A DNA stretch of 64,000 nt from contig NZ_JAJIRQ010000004.1 in assembly GCF_025717605.1 (NCBI RefSeq), forward strand, positions 132,804 to 196,803, written 5' to 3'. Source of the DNA: Paucibacter sp. TC2R-5 (GTDB taxonomy: Bacteria; Pseudomonadota; Gammaproteobacteria; Burkholderiales; Burkholderiaceae_C). The stretch's first letter is position 1, and every line of letters starts with the position of its first letter. The notes below the pieces were generated by a model that saw only the letters and a list, made by a program, of their open reading frames with translations, was not told the origin of the DNA and ran no database searches. Shown here piece by piece: positions 24,894 to 33,675 of this stretch. The position numbers were made by a program, and so were the translations under genes.

Positions 24894-25964
24894 CTATTTG
24901 AAGCCCTCGTCAAAGGCGATGTCGTCGTCTCTGAAGTTGTCCAGCACGACTTCATCCGCTGGCCGCATCGCCTCCAGTTGTTCATTCAGCTTGGCGACTT
25001 GGTCGTGCCAGTAGTTGGGCGTGCCGAACCAGGGGAAGGCACGCGGGAAGGCCGGATCGCCCCAGCGCTTGGCCAGCCAGGCGCTGTGATGAATCATGCG
25101 CAGCGTGCGCAGCGGCTCAATCAGCTTCAGCTCGCGGCGGTCAAACTTGGCGACCGTTTCGTAGCCCTCCAGCACACAGGCTAGCTGCTGTCGCGTGGCC
25201 AGCGCGTCGCCCGACAAGAGCATCCATAGGTCTTGTACGGCCGGGCCGGTGACGGCGTCGTCCAAGTCGACAAAATGGGGGCCGTGGTCGGGCGTCCAGA
25301 GAATGTTGCCGGGATGGCAGTCACCATGCAGGCGCAGCAGTTGCAAATCCGGAATTGCATCAAACGCGGTTTGAATGCGGGCCAAGCAAGCATTGACGAC
25401 CGTTTCCCAGGCACTTGCGACTTCAACCGGCAGTGTTTGGTTGGCGAGTAGCCAATCTCGGGCGATTTGACCCGGTTCAGCCCCAACCCAGCTCAAGCGA
25501 TGTTCAAACGGCCGTTGCCGGCCCACCAGATGCAGGCGCGCGAGCAGGCGACCTATCCAGGTCAATACTTCGGGATCATCTAGCTCCGGTGCGCGGCCAC
25601 CCTGGCGCGGTGTGACGGCAAAGCGCTGATCGCCAAAATGGGCCAGCGTTGCCGGCCTGCCACTCAGTTTCAACTGACCCTTGATGTCGGCAAGCGTCCA
25701 GGGTGAAGCCACCGGTACTTCCGCCGCGGCCAACTCCAAGGCGAATAGGTGTTCTTCGAGAATCTGCGTGTCGGTCCAGCGGCCGGGCCGGTAAAACTTG
25801 GCGACCGCAATCCGCCCATCTTCCAGATGCAACTGCAGCACGCGGTTCTCATACGAGTTCAGCTGCAGCATGCGGCCGTCGCCGTAAAGGCCGGCGGCGT
25901 CGAGGGCGTCCAGCATGAATTCGGGCGTCAGGTTGCCGAAGCTGCGATCGAGGTCTGGGGTCAT
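24894..25964 (-). CDS. srkA: Stress response serine/threonine kinase SrkA (YihE)
   Basis: 356 residues. An aminoglycoside-phosphotransferase-type kinase fold: glycine/valine loop 'ENRVLQLHLEDGRIAVAKFYRPGRW' with the ATP-lysine, catalytic 'LLRLHGDCHPGNILW' (HGDxxxxN) and 'HFVDLDDAVTG' (DFG-like). SrkA protects E. coli cells against stress-triggered death. A terminator lies between it and the DUF2726 gene. Confidence 0.88.
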   Translation of the reverse strand: MTPDLDRSFGNLTPEFMLDALDAAGLYGDGRMLQLNSYENRVLQLHLEDGRIAVAKFYRPGRWTDTQILEEHLFALELAAAEVPVASPWTLADIKGQLKLSGRPATLAHFGDQRFAVTPRQGGRAPELDDPEVLTWIGRLLARLHLVGRQRPFEHRLSWVGAEPGQIARDWLLANQTLPVEVASAWETVVNACLARIQTAFDAIPDLQLLRLHGDCHPGNILWTPDHGPHFVDLDDAVTGPAVQDLWMLLSGDALATRQQLACVLEGYETVAKFDRRELKLIEPLRTLRMIHHSAWLAKRWGDPAFPRAFPWFGTPNYWHDQVAKLNEQLEAMRPADEVVLDNFRDDDIAFDEGFK

Positions 25965-25973
25965 TGAGTGGCA

Positions 25974-26010
25974 GAAAAAGAAACGGCGTCAGACCGACTG
26001 GCCTGACGCC
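25974..26010 (-). terminator. Rho-independent terminator after the DUF2726 gene
   Basis: Read on the minus strand: stem GGCGTCAG / CTGACGCC (26010-26003 and 25992-25985) followed by the T-rich GTTTCTTTTT (25984 downward). It separates the DUF2726 transcript from srkA. Confidence 0.8.
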
Positions 26011-26041
26011 CTAGTATCAGCGCAAATTTTCGCTGCAACGC

Positions 26042-26917
26042 TTAACGAGGCAAGCGGCCACCATAGCGGGGGGAATCAACTACCAGACCGACGATGTCAT
26101 TGGGTGCTTCATCGGGGTAACGCGACTCGCCACCCAAGGCTTCACCAAACGGCGTCACGCTGTGTGCGCCTGCGCTGCTATTGCGTGCCATGCGAGGCAG
26201 GTCGGGCCCTGCAGCAGTGTCAAAGCGGCTATCCGGCGCGAAGAAAGAGTCATGAAAGACGGCAGAGTCTTGCCAAAGACTGTTGCGGCCTTTGGTGCTG
26301 GCCGCATTGCCGCCGGCAATCGATTGAGTACTCGCGCCGCTGCGGCGTGGAGTCGAACCATTGATGGGGCTGCGCGCATTGATTGCACTGTGGGGCGCGG
26401 GAGCAGGTTGAGGGCCGCGCGAATTGCTGTTGCTGAAGGGCACCAAGAGCTGCAATTCGGCAGCGCTGGGCAAATTGTCGATAGCGCAGCGCAGATAGCG
26501 CACCCGGCAGGCGCCCAGCACCGATTGTTTGATTTGGAGGCCTCGCCCGGAAATACCGCGCTCGCTGTCCAGGTCAACAGCGGCCAAGACGCGGCCGTTG
26601 GGGCTGCAAATCGCGAAAGTCACGTTAATAGCGCCCAGCAACTCGAACCAATAGCGCACTTCGCTGGCTTCGGTGGGCTGGCAAAACCGCACCATCGGCA
26701 GTTTGGCCAAAATCACATGGTGAGGCAGCGCTTCTTTGAGCAAGCGGTAGACGCGGCGTTCGTCGGCGCTGAAGACTGGACGTGCCGTCAGCGCCCATTC
26801 GGTAGGCAGGGGCTTGTTGGCGGCGTTCTTCGGGCGACGCAAGACCCATGCCGCAAGAAAGGCAAGCAGGCTGCTGCCCACGACCAAAGCGACTATCCAC
26901 GGAATGGTGATTTGCAT
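26042..26917 (-). CDS. DUF2726-domain membrane-anchored protein with a disordered tail
   Basis: 291 residues. An N-terminal membrane helix (about 5-27) is followed by a DUF2726 domain (about 38-150: 'LTARPVFSADERRVYRLLKEALPHHVILAKLPMVRFCQP', 'FAICSPNGRVLAAVDLDSERG'). Then comes a long Ser/Pro/Asn/Ala-rich, probably disordered segment to residue 291. DUF2726 has no settled function. It ends in its own terminator and is monocistronic. Confidence 0.75.
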   Translation of the reverse strand: MQITIPWIVALVVGSSLLAFLAAWVLRRPKNAANKPLPTEWALTARPVFSADERRVYRLLKEALPHHVILAKLPMVRFCQPTEASEVRYWFELLGAINVTFAICSPNGRVLAAVDLDSERGISGRGLQIKQSVLGACRVRYLRCAIDNLPSAAELQLLVPFSNSNSRGPQPAPAPHSAINARSPINGSTPRRSGASTQSIAGGNAASTKGRNSLWQDSAVFHDSFFAPDSRFDTAAGPDLPRMARNSSAGAHSVTPFGEALGGESRYPDEAPNDIVGLVVDSPRYGGRLPR

Positions 26918-27045
26918 TGCCCTCGACCGCCATTTATTAGGTTTGCACTGTATGTCCAGTGCTTATTCGGGCAATGTAGCGCATCGTTGTGACAAATAGG
27001 CTTGGTAGCTACCCCCGGTTTGGGTGGTGGGCGGCCGAAAATTTT

Positions 27046-27789
27046 TTACAGCTTGGCGGCCTTGCCGGCCTCGCTGAACTTGGACTTCACCTCGGCCACG
27101 CCGTCGATGATTTGCCCAATGACACGCACATGGCGTTTGAACTGAAAGTCCAGTTCGGCCATATGGCGCTCAATGGCTTCGCCAACATGGGATGACACGG
27201 TGTCGGGCGGCAGGCGCAGCCAAGCTTCTGATTCCGAGCCGTCGCGTTCCACCGTCGCGCCGGCGTTGCGTGCGATTTTGAGCATGGCGCCGTTCTCGCT
27301 CAGCGCATGGATGAAGAGCGTGTCGATGCCGCGGTTGCGTGCGTGTAGCGCAGCGCGCTCAAACAGGCGCGCGCCCAAGCCGCGGCCCCGCGCCTGACTC
27401 AAGACCGAAACGCCAAACTCGGCCATGGCGGGCAGGCCGGCGCGTTGCGGCTGTGGGGAGTAAGCCAGGTGCGCCATCGCAATGAGTTCGAGTTTGCGAT
27501 TGAAGATGCCGAAAACTTCGTCCCGGTCAAAATCCATCGCCATCGCGTAGCGACTGATTTGATCGTCTCCCGCTGCATAGCCAAAGCGCAGGTAGCGGTC
27601 ACGCTCGGTCAGCGCCAGCAAGTGCAAAGCAATCCGCTTGCGATGTTGCCGGCCCAGAGAGCGAATCGGTATCCAATTGCTCATGCGCTTCAAAGCGGCC
27701 GAGGGTGCCCATGCGGCAAGCGTACCGACGTTTGAACTTGCGGGTTCAGGCGGCGTTGTGCTGTTGCTTGGATTGGGCTTGGACTTCAT
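27046..27789 (-). CDS. GNAT-family N-acetyltransferase
   Basis: 247 residues. A Ser/Pro-rich N-terminus (1-35) is followed by a GNAT domain with 'FGVSVLSQARGRGLGARLFERAALHARNRGIDTLFIHALSENGAMLKIARNAGATV' (the RGxGxA coenzyme-A loop) and 'AWLRLP'. The C-terminus is an extra helix ('AEVKSKFSEAGKAAKL'). The start at 27789 is preferred because the longer frame upstream lacks similarity. The substrate is unknown. It is monocistronic and divergent from rplM. Confidence 0.85.
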   Translation of the reverse strand: MKSKPNPSNSTTPPEPASSNVGTLAAWAPSAALKRMSNWIPIRSLGRQHRKRIALHLLALTERDRYLRFGYAAGDDQISRYAMAMDFDRDEVFGIFNRKLELIAMAHLAYSPQPQRAGLPAMAEFGVSVLSQARGRGLGARLFERAALHARNRGIDTLFIHALSENGAMLKIARNAGATVERDGSESEAWLRLPPDTVSSHVGEAIERHMAELDFQFKRHVRVIGQIIDGVAEVKSKFSEAGKAAKL

Positions 27790-28179
27790 GCGATGGTGCG
27801 AGGCTAGAGGGGAGGCTGAATTATTGGTGTTAACCCTAATTTTAACCCAGAGTCGGTCAAAGCCGGCTCGGAGGTCGATTTGTGTCGCAGGCCTGCCAAG
27901 CCTAGTAATTTTCGGCGACATCCTGCTAGAATGGTCGGCTTTTCCGTATTTGGCTGCGGGGAAGAAGTTTTTGCGTTCAGCGTGAGAGGTTGCGAGAGCG
28001 GGGTAGTTGGGGCGGCATCAAGCTGCTTTGGCGGGCCTAGTTCCCAATAAGCAACACCGAGCGAAGTCGAAACGTTGGCCGGGCTCTTGCCTGGTGGGCG
28101 AAAGTAAATGGACGCAAAAATCTAAATCAGCCATCCGACCGCTGAGTTCCGTTTTGGAGCCAGCATTCGAAAGTAACTC
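27790..28179 (+). other. 390-base divergent region and rplM leader
   Basis: Holds no protein gene. It carries the promoter for the GNAT gene on one side and a long (about 240-base) leader of rplM-rpsI on the other. I see several GC-rich segments able to pair but no named riboswitch. Autogenous control of L13 in other bacteria acts through this leader, so a protein-binding structure is likely here. Confidence 0.6.
27924..27932 (+). promoter_or_regulatory. rplM: Extended -10 promoter candidate for rplM-rpsI
   Basis: TG-C-TAGAAT, an extended -10 element (TGnTAGAAT) 248 bases before the rplM ATG. A clear -35 is missing, which is normal for extended -10 promoters. Confidence 0.5.
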
Positions 28180-28608
28180 ATGAAGACCTTCAGCGCCAAA
28201 CCGGCAGAAGTGACGCACGAGTGGTTTGTGATTGACGCCACCGATAAGGTGCTCGGACGTGTTGCCAGCGAAGTGGCACTCCGTTTGCGCGGCAAGCATA
28301 AAGCCATTTATACGCCTCACGTAGATACCGGCGATTTCATCGTCATCATCAACGCAGAAAAACTGCGTGTCACTGGCAACAAGGCCAATGACAAGGTGTA
28401 CTACCGTCATTCGGGCTTCCCAGGCGGCATTCACGCCACGAAGTTCAAGGACATGCAAGCCAAGCATCCAGGCCGCGCGCTGGAGAAGGCTGTCAAGGGC
28501 ATGCTGCCCAAGGGTCCTTTGGGCTACGCCATGGTGAAGAAGCTGAAGGTCTATGCCGGTGACACGCATCCGCATGCCGCTCAGCAGCCCAAGGCTCTGG
28601 AAATCTAA
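28180..28608 (+). CDS. rplM: 50S ribosomal protein L13
   Basis: 142 residues, the usual length. Begins '[52 protein letters not shown]'. It contacts domain II/VI of 23S rRNA early in 50S assembly. It forms the conserved rplM-rpsI operon with the next gene, 9 bases between. Confidence 0.98.
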   Translation: MKTFSAKPAEVTHEWFVIDATDKVLGRVASEVALRLRGKHKAIYTPHVDTGDFIVIINAEKLRVTGNKANDKVYYRHSGFPGGIHATKFKDMQAKHPGRALEKAVKGMLPKGPLGYAMVKKLKVYAGDTHPHAAQQPKALEI

Positions 28609-28617
28609 GGAACGATG

Positions 28618-29010
28618 ATGATCGGAAACTGGAACTACGGTACAGGCCGCCGCAAGTCGTCGGTCGCTCGCGTCTTCATCAAGAAGGGCACTGGCCAAAT
28701 CGTCGTCAATGGCAAAGCCATCGGTGACTATTTTGGTCGTCAAACCTCCATCATGATCGCCAAGCAGCCTTTGCTGTTGACGAACCATGGTGAGACTTTT
28801 GACATCAAGGTGAACGTTCATGGTGGTGGTGAGTCGGGTCAAGCCGGTGCATTGCGCCACGGCATCACACGCGCTCTGATCGACTATGACGCAACCCTGA
28901 AGTCCGAACTGAGCCGCGCCGGCTTCGTCACGCGTGATGCGCGTGAAGTCGAGCGTAAGAAGGTCGGTCTGCACGGCGCCCGTCGCAGGAAGCAGTTCAG
29001 CAAGCGCTGA
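28618..29010 (+). CDS. rpsI: 30S ribosomal protein S9
   Basis: 130 residues. Starts '[32 protein letters not shown]' and ends 'RRKQFSKR', the tail that reaches the P-site tRNA. Two ATGs are adjacent; the second (28618) is preferred because AAGGAA is then about six bases upstream. Confidence 0.98.
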   Translation: MIGNWNYGTGRRKSSVARVFIKKGTGQIVVNGKAIGDYFGRQTSIMIAKQPLLLTNHGETFDIKVNVHGGGESGQAGALRHGITRALIDYDATLKSELSRAGFVTRDAREVERKKVGLHGARRRKQFSKR

Positions 29011-29062
29011 TCCTGCTCGGTTTGCCGTCTTGGACTTGGTTCAGCGACGGCAAGCTCACAAC

Positions 29063-29097
29063 AAAGCCGCTCCCGTTTACGAGGGCGGCTTTTTTTT
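29063..29097 (+). terminator. Terminator of rplM-rpsI
   Basis: Stem arms AAAGCCGC (29063-29070) and GCGGCTTT (29085-29092), extended by TCCC/GAGGG, then eight T. It lies about 50 bases after the rpsI stop. Confidence 0.9.
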
Positions 29098-29241
29098 GAA
29101 TTGAGCATTTCGGCCTGCTCGCGAATAACCCTGTTCCAGTACGGGCTCGCCGAGCATGGCATCATCCGGACAGAGGTCAAATATTTGTCTTTTGTTTGCA
29201 TGGACAATAGCGGCCGAAGTGCAATTACATCAGGAATCCAT

Positions 29242-29616
29242 ATGAGCGCAGTTCTTGAATCTCCAGCGGCCGATGCCGATGCAATGCCCGTGCCCTTGAT
29301 CTTCACCGATAGCGCCGCCGAAAAGGTAGCCGACTTGGTGGCCGAGGAAGGCAATCCTGAGCTGAAGCTGCGTGTCTTCGTGCAAGGTGGCGGCTGCTCT
29401 GGCTTCCAGTACGGCTTCACCTTCGATGAAGCGGTCAACGAAGACGATACACAGATGCATAAAAATGGCGTGACCCTGCTGATCGATGCGATGAGCTTGC
29501 AGTACCTGGTCGGCGCGGAAATCGATTACAAGGAAGATTTGCAAGGTGCGCAGTTCGTGATTAAGAATCCGAATGCAACGACGACTTGTGGCTGCGGATC
29601 GAGCTTTTCGGCCTGA
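29242..29616 (+). CDS. erpA: Iron-sulfur cluster insertion protein ErpA (A-type carrier)
   Basis: 124 residues. The A-type scaffold '[21 protein letters not shown]' with the first cysteine, and a C-terminal '[11 protein letters not shown]' with the CxC pair. It transfers Fe-S clusters to apo-proteins, including IspG. The start is ATG 29242 with AGGA ahead; the frame upstream is not conserved. It is followed by its own terminator. Confidence 0.95.
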   Translation: MSAVLESPAADADAMPVPLIFTDSAAEKVADLVAEEGNPELKLRVFVQGGGCSGFQYGFTFDEAVNEDDTQMHKNGVTLLIDAMSLQYLVGAEIDYKEDLQGAQFVIKNPNATTTCGCGSSFSA

Positions 29617-29637
29617 TCGCGGGCATTTGCCCTCAAT

Positions 29638-29667
29638 AAAAAACCGCCAAATTCAGGCGGTTTTTTT
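29638..29667. terminator. Bidirectional terminator between erpA and anmK
   Basis: AAAAAACCGCC (29638-29648) / GGCGGTTTTTTT (29656-29667). It has U-runs on both strands, so it ends erpA transcription and could also end the anmK transcript from the other side. Confidence 0.88.
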
Positions 29668-29671
29668 ATGC

Positions 29672-30787
29672 TCAGGCGGGATAGAGGGCGCCCAATAGGC
29701 GAGGTCCCAGAGCGCCGGTTGCCGCAGCCAAGTTGCCCGGCAGTTGACGCAGATGACGCATGGCCAGCCAGGCAAAGGCCGCCGCTTCCACTTGCATGAC
29801 CGGCAGCCCTCGCGCATCGCTGGTCATGACCTGTGTGTGCGGCAGCAGGGCCTGCATCCGCGTCATCAACTGCGTGTTAAAGGCGCCGCCACCGCAGACC
29901 AGCAGTTCTGTGGTATTCGGGCTGTGCTGCAGAAGACTTTGCGCGATCGTCTGCGCGCTCAACTCCAGCAGGCTGGCTTGCACATCTTCCTGGCGCAGAT
30001 CGGCGTGCTGCAGTCGGCTGTCCAACCAAGCCCGGTTGAACAGATCTCGCCCCGTGCTGCGCGGAGGCGGCAAAGTGAAGAAGGGCTCGGCAAGCAGTCT
30101 GTCCAGCAGCGCTGTCGAAACCTGACCCAGCGCCGCCCAGGCGCCGCTCGCGTCAAATTCGTGACCCAGATGTTCTTGGATCCAAGCGTCCATCAAACAG
30201 TTGCCCGGCCCGCAGTCAAAGCCCAAGGTACTGCCGTCTGCGCCCAGCAGGCTGATATTGCTGATGCCACCGATATTGACAACGGCAATGTCGCGCCCGG
30301 TCTGGCCAAATTGCGCCCGGTGAAACGCCGGTACCAGGGGCGCGCCTTGCCCCCCGGCCGCCACATCGCGGCTGCGCAGATCACAGACCACGGCCACGCC
30401 GCTTTGCTCCGCCAGTAAGGCGCCGTTCAAGAGTTGTGTGGTGTAGCCACAGCCATCGAATTCGCCGGGTCTATGCCTGACGGTCTGGCCATGGGCGCCG
30501 AGCGCGGCGACTTCGCTTGCGACGACGCCGCAGGCCTCCAGCAGCTGAGCTACCAGATCCGCGTAGCTGCGGGCCAGTGCATTGGCCGCCAAGGCAGCTC
30601 GGTGCAGTTCGTTGTGACCAGGACTGTTGAGTGCCAACAGCTCGTCTCGCAGCGGTTTGCTGAAGGGTTGATGCAGGTGACCTAGCACTTGCATGGCTGT
30701 GCCGTCTGCAGGGAATCGCGCCAATAGCGCGTCCACTCCGTCCAGCGAGGTGCCGGACATCAAGCCAATGAAGAGCTCGCTACTCAT
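29672..30787 (-). CDS. anmK: Anhydro-N-acetylmuramic acid kinase
   Basis: 371 residues. Recycles peptidoglycan by converting anhMurNAc to MurNAc-6-phosphate. Signature 'FIGLMSGTSLDGVDALL' (phosphate loop), 'LGAHGQTVRHRPG', 'VCDLRSRDVAAGGQGAPLVPAFH' and 'FDCGPGNCLMDAWIQ'. It follows an M23 endopeptidase gene on the same strand, 23 bases apart. The two form a peptidoglycan-turnover pair, as in other betaproteobacteria. Confidence 0.95.
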   Translation of the reverse strand: MSSELFIGLMSGTSLDGVDALLARFPADGTAMQVLGHLHQPFSKPLRDELLALNSPGHNELHRAALAANALARSYADLVAQLLEACGVVASEVAALGAHGQTVRHRPGEFDGCGYTTQLLNGALLAEQSGVAVVCDLRSRDVAAGGQGAPLVPAFHRAQFGQTGRDIAVVNIGGISNISLLGADGSTLGFDCGPGNCLMDAWIQEHLGHEFDASGAWAALGQVSTALLDRLLAEPFFTLPPPRSTGRDLFNRAWLDSRLQHADLRQEDVQASLLELSAQTIAQSLLQHSPNTTELLVCGGGAFNTQLMTRMQALLPHTQVMTSDARGLPVMQVEAAAFAWLAMRHLRQLPGNLAAATGALGPRLLGALYPA

Positions 30788-30810
30788 TTGCGGCGAGCCG
30801 CCAATGGGTT

Positions 30811-32205
30811 TCAGTCTGCGCCGCTGACGCCGCCGTCCATGGTCTGAGCGACGCTCAGCTGCGTCTTCACGCTGGCGACGGTCTGCTTGAACTGCGTACG
30901 AGCGTAATTGGGCAGGGTGACGGCTTCCGAGGCGCGTGCGATTACGCGCGGGTCTTGGTGGCTGCCCTTGACGCGGAATTCAAAGTGCAGATGCGGGCCG
31001 GTGGCCCAGCCCGTTGCACCGACGGCGCCAACTTTCTGGCCCTGTTCAATGCGTTGACCCTTCTTGACGTCGATGCGGCTCAGGTGAGCGTAGACCGTTG
31101 TGCGATCGCCGCTGTGGCGAACATGGACGACATTGCCGAAACCATTTTGCCAACCGGCAAACTCGACCGACCCATCTCCGACGGTGCGCACGGGCGTCCC
31201 GGTGGGGGCGCCGTAGTCAACGCCGAGGTGCTGGCGCCAGGTTTGAAGTATCGGGTGAAAGCGCATCGAGAACCCGGAGGTCACGCGCGAAAACTCCATC
31301 GGGCTGGCCAAAAAGGCGCGGCGCTTGCTTTGGCCGTCAAAGCTGTAGAAATTGCCTTTGCCGGTGGCGTTGTCCTTGAACCAAACGGCCGAATGGGTGC
31401 GCCCGTTGTTGATGAATTCACCTGCGATCAGCCGGCCCGCGGAGTTGTCCCAGCTGACGTTTTCTCCGTCGGCGGTCATGCTTTCATAAACGACGGAAAA
31501 ACGGTCGCCCTTGCGCAGCTCGCGGTGGAAGTCGATCTCGCCCGAGAACATATCGGCCATCTGAGAGGCGATCGCATCCGGGATACGCGCCTCGTCGGTG
31601 GCAGCGAACAGCGAGCTTTGGATGCTGCCGCTGCCCAAGCGAATTTGTGCCTGCAGCGCTGCCGTTTCCAGCTTGGAGACAAAGCCCTTGCCTTCGCGTG
31701 TGATGCTCAGACGGCTGAAATGAGTCGCTTGCTGTTCAGCCTTTTCGGCCGGAAAGCGCACCACCATTGTTTGAACAATGCCCGAGGCATCGGCCGTCAA
31801 TTGCACCGACTTGCCGGCGCGGCCTTGCAGCGTGCGCCGGGCCAAAGGGTCGTTGCGCAAGAACTGGGCGGCAGCCGGATCGAAAGCACCGAGACGCTTG
31901 AACAGGCTTTCAACCGTGTCACTGCTACGAGTCAATTCGCTGCGGCTCAGACCAATCTGATGTTCGGCCAAGGCTGAAAGCTGTGCTTCTAGGTCATTTG
32001 TCTGCACCAACTCCGCCAGCGTGCGCTGAGGCAGGTCGCGTGCATCGGGTGCGAGCGGGGCAATACCAAAGGCGGTCACGGCGAAGCCGGTCAACAAACC
32101 CACCACGGTGCCGGTCAGCGCGCGTGGGTGGCGAGCGGCAAAGGCGTCGGCTCGCGCAAAGGCCTGGGCCGCGGCCACTTTCACTTCAGTCATCCGGTCG
32201 GTCAC
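30811..32205 (-). CDS. M23-family (LytM) murein endopeptidase
   Basis: 464 residues. An N-terminal membrane helix is present (about 29-50). A central OapA/CsgG-like region (about 60-300, with the 'QTMVVRFPAEKAEQ' and 'MFSGEIDFHRELRKGDRFSVVYE' blocks) precedes the LytM domain with 'RQHLGVDYGAPTGTPV' (HxxxD) and 'GWATGPHLHFEFRV' (HxH), so it is probably zinc-active. It cleaves peptide cross-links, like E. coli MepM. It is divergent from tyrS. Confidence 0.9.
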   Translation of the reverse strand: MTDRMTEVKVAAAQAFARADAFAARHPRALTGTVVGLLTGFAVTAFGIAPLAPDARDLPQRTLAELVQTNDLEAQLSALAEHQIGLSRSELTRSSDTVESLFKRLGAFDPAAAQFLRNDPLARRTLQGRAGKSVQLTADASGIVQTMVVRFPAEKAEQQATHFSRLSITREGKGFVSKLETAALQAQIRLGSGSIQSSLFAATDEARIPDAIASQMADMFSGEIDFHRELRKGDRFSVVYESMTADGENVSWDNSAGRLIAGEFINNGRTHSAVWFKDNATGKGNFYSFDGQSKRRAFLASPMEFSRVTSGFSMRFHPILQTWRQHLGVDYGAPTGTPVRTVGDGSVEFAGWQNGFGNVVHVRHSGDRTTVYAHLSRIDVKKGQRIEQGQKVGAVGATGWATGPHLHFEFRVKGSHQDPRVIARASEAVTLPNYARTQFKQTVASVKTQLSVAQTMDGGVSGAD

Positions 32206-32315
32206 GTTGCAGAATCCCTCGTTGCTCAGTCAGTGGCGATAGCCGATGCTGGCTGACAAAAAGCGGCGCATCTTTGTTCGAGTCGCGTCCACTAGAATTG
32301 GTGTCTTTGCTGCCG

Positions 32316-32333
32316 CCCCCCTACTTTTGGGGG
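32316..32333. repeat. Inverted repeat in the tyrS / M23 divergent region
   Basis: CCCCC (32316-32320) and GGGGG (32329-32333) with an 8-base loop, inside the 228-base divergent region. It sits about 100 bases before tyrS and could be part of its leader; no T-box features are seen. Confidence 0.35.
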
Positions 32334-32433
32334 TGCCGGCTTCAAGCTAGGCGCGAGTATACCGAGTTGATCGGCGCGTCAAACTCTAGAAAACCCCATA
32401 TATCAAGGCTTTAGCCGAGGCTCGACTGCTGCT

Positions 32434-33675
32434 ATGTCCGAAATCCGAACTTCCGTGACACCTGCTTTTCCCGTCACCGACCGCGTCCGCGAAGCCTTTG
32501 CCGTCAGCAAGCGCGCCTGCGATGAGCTTTTGCCCGAAGCCGACTGGCTGCAAAAGCTGGCCAAATCCGAGGCCACCGGCGTGCCGCTGCGTATCAAACT
32601 GGGTCTCGACCCGACCGCGCCCGACATCCACCTTGGTCATACCGTGGTGCTTAATAAGCTGCGCCAGTTGCAGGACTTGGGCCATCAGGTGATTTTTCTG
32701 ATCGGCGACTTCACTTCGATGATCGGCGACCCGTCAGGCCGCAACGCAACGCGCCCGCCGCTGACGCAAGAGCAGATCAAGGCCAATGCCGAGACCTATT
32801 ACGCTCAGGCCAGCCTGGTGCTGGATCCGGCCAGGACCGAAATTCGCTACAACTCCGAGTGGAGCGACCCGCTGGGCGCACGCGGCATGATCCAGTTGGC
32901 GGCCAAATACACGGTGGCGCGGATGATGGAGCGCGACGACTTCACCAAGCGCTTCGCCGCGCAAACGCCGATCTCGGTGCATGAGTTTCTGTACCCGTTG
33001 ATGCAGGGCTATGACTCGGTCGCCTTGAAGAGCGATATCGAGTTGGGCGGCACCGATCAAAAGTTCAATCTTTTGATGGGTCGGCATCTGCAGCAGGAAT
33101 ATGGCCAAGAGCCGCAGTGCATCTTGACCATGCCGCTGCTGGAAGGTCTGGACGGCATCGAGAAGATGTCCAAGTCCAAGAACAACTACATCGGTATCAG
33201 CGAGCCGGCCAACAGCATGTTCGCCAAGGTCTTGTCGATCAGCGATGTGTTGATGTGGAAGTGGTTCGCGCTGCTGAGTTTCAAGAGCGAGGCCGAGATT
33301 GCGGCGCTGAAGGCCGAAGTTGATGCCGGCCGCAACCCCAAAGAAGCCAAGGTCTTGCTGGCTAAGGAGATCACCGCTCGCTTCCACAGCGCCGATGCGG
33401 CCGATGCGGCGGAGGCCGACTTCAACAACCGTGCGCGCGGCGGTATTCCGGACGATATTCCTGAAGTCACGCTGAGCGGTGCGCCTTTGGGCGTTGGCGC
33501 GATGCTCAAAGCGGCCGGCTTGGTCTCCTCAGGTGGTGAGGCCACCCGCATGATCGAGCAGGGTGGCGTCAAGATCGACGGCGTCACCATCAGTGACAAG
33601 GCCTTGAAGCTGGAAGCCGGCAGTTTTGTCGCTCAGGTGGGCAAACGCAAGTTTGCCCGTGTAGCGCTCAGTTAA
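32434..33675 (+). CDS. tyrS: Tyrosyl-tRNA synthetase
   Basis: 413 residues. Class I synthetase: HLGH (66-69) is the HIGH motif and KMSKS (244-248) the second signature. Presence of KMSKS rather than KFGKT puts it in the TyrZ-like branch. The C-terminus holds an S4 RNA-binding domain ('[34 protein letters not shown]'). The stop overlaps the S41 protease stop by 4 bases on the other strand. Confidence 0.96.
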   Translation: MSEIRTSVTPAFPVTDRVREAFAVSKRACDELLPEADWLQKLAKSEATGVPLRIKLGLDPTAPDIHLGHTVVLNKLRQLQDLGHQVIFLIGDFTSMIGDPSGRNATRPPLTQEQIKANAETYYAQASLVLDPARTEIRYNSEWSDPLGARGMIQLAAKYTVARMMERDDFTKRFAAQTPISVHEFLYPLMQGYDSVALKSDIELGGTDQKFNLLMGRHLQQEYGQEPQCILTMPLLEGLDGIEKMSKSKNNYIGISEPANSMFAKVLSISDVLMWKWFALLSFKSEAEIAALKAEVDAGRNPKEAKVLLAKEITARFHSADAADAAEADFNNRARGGIPDDIPEVTLSGAPLGVGAMLKAAGLVSSGGEATRMIEQGGVKIDGVTISDKALKLEAGSFVAQVGKRKFARVALS

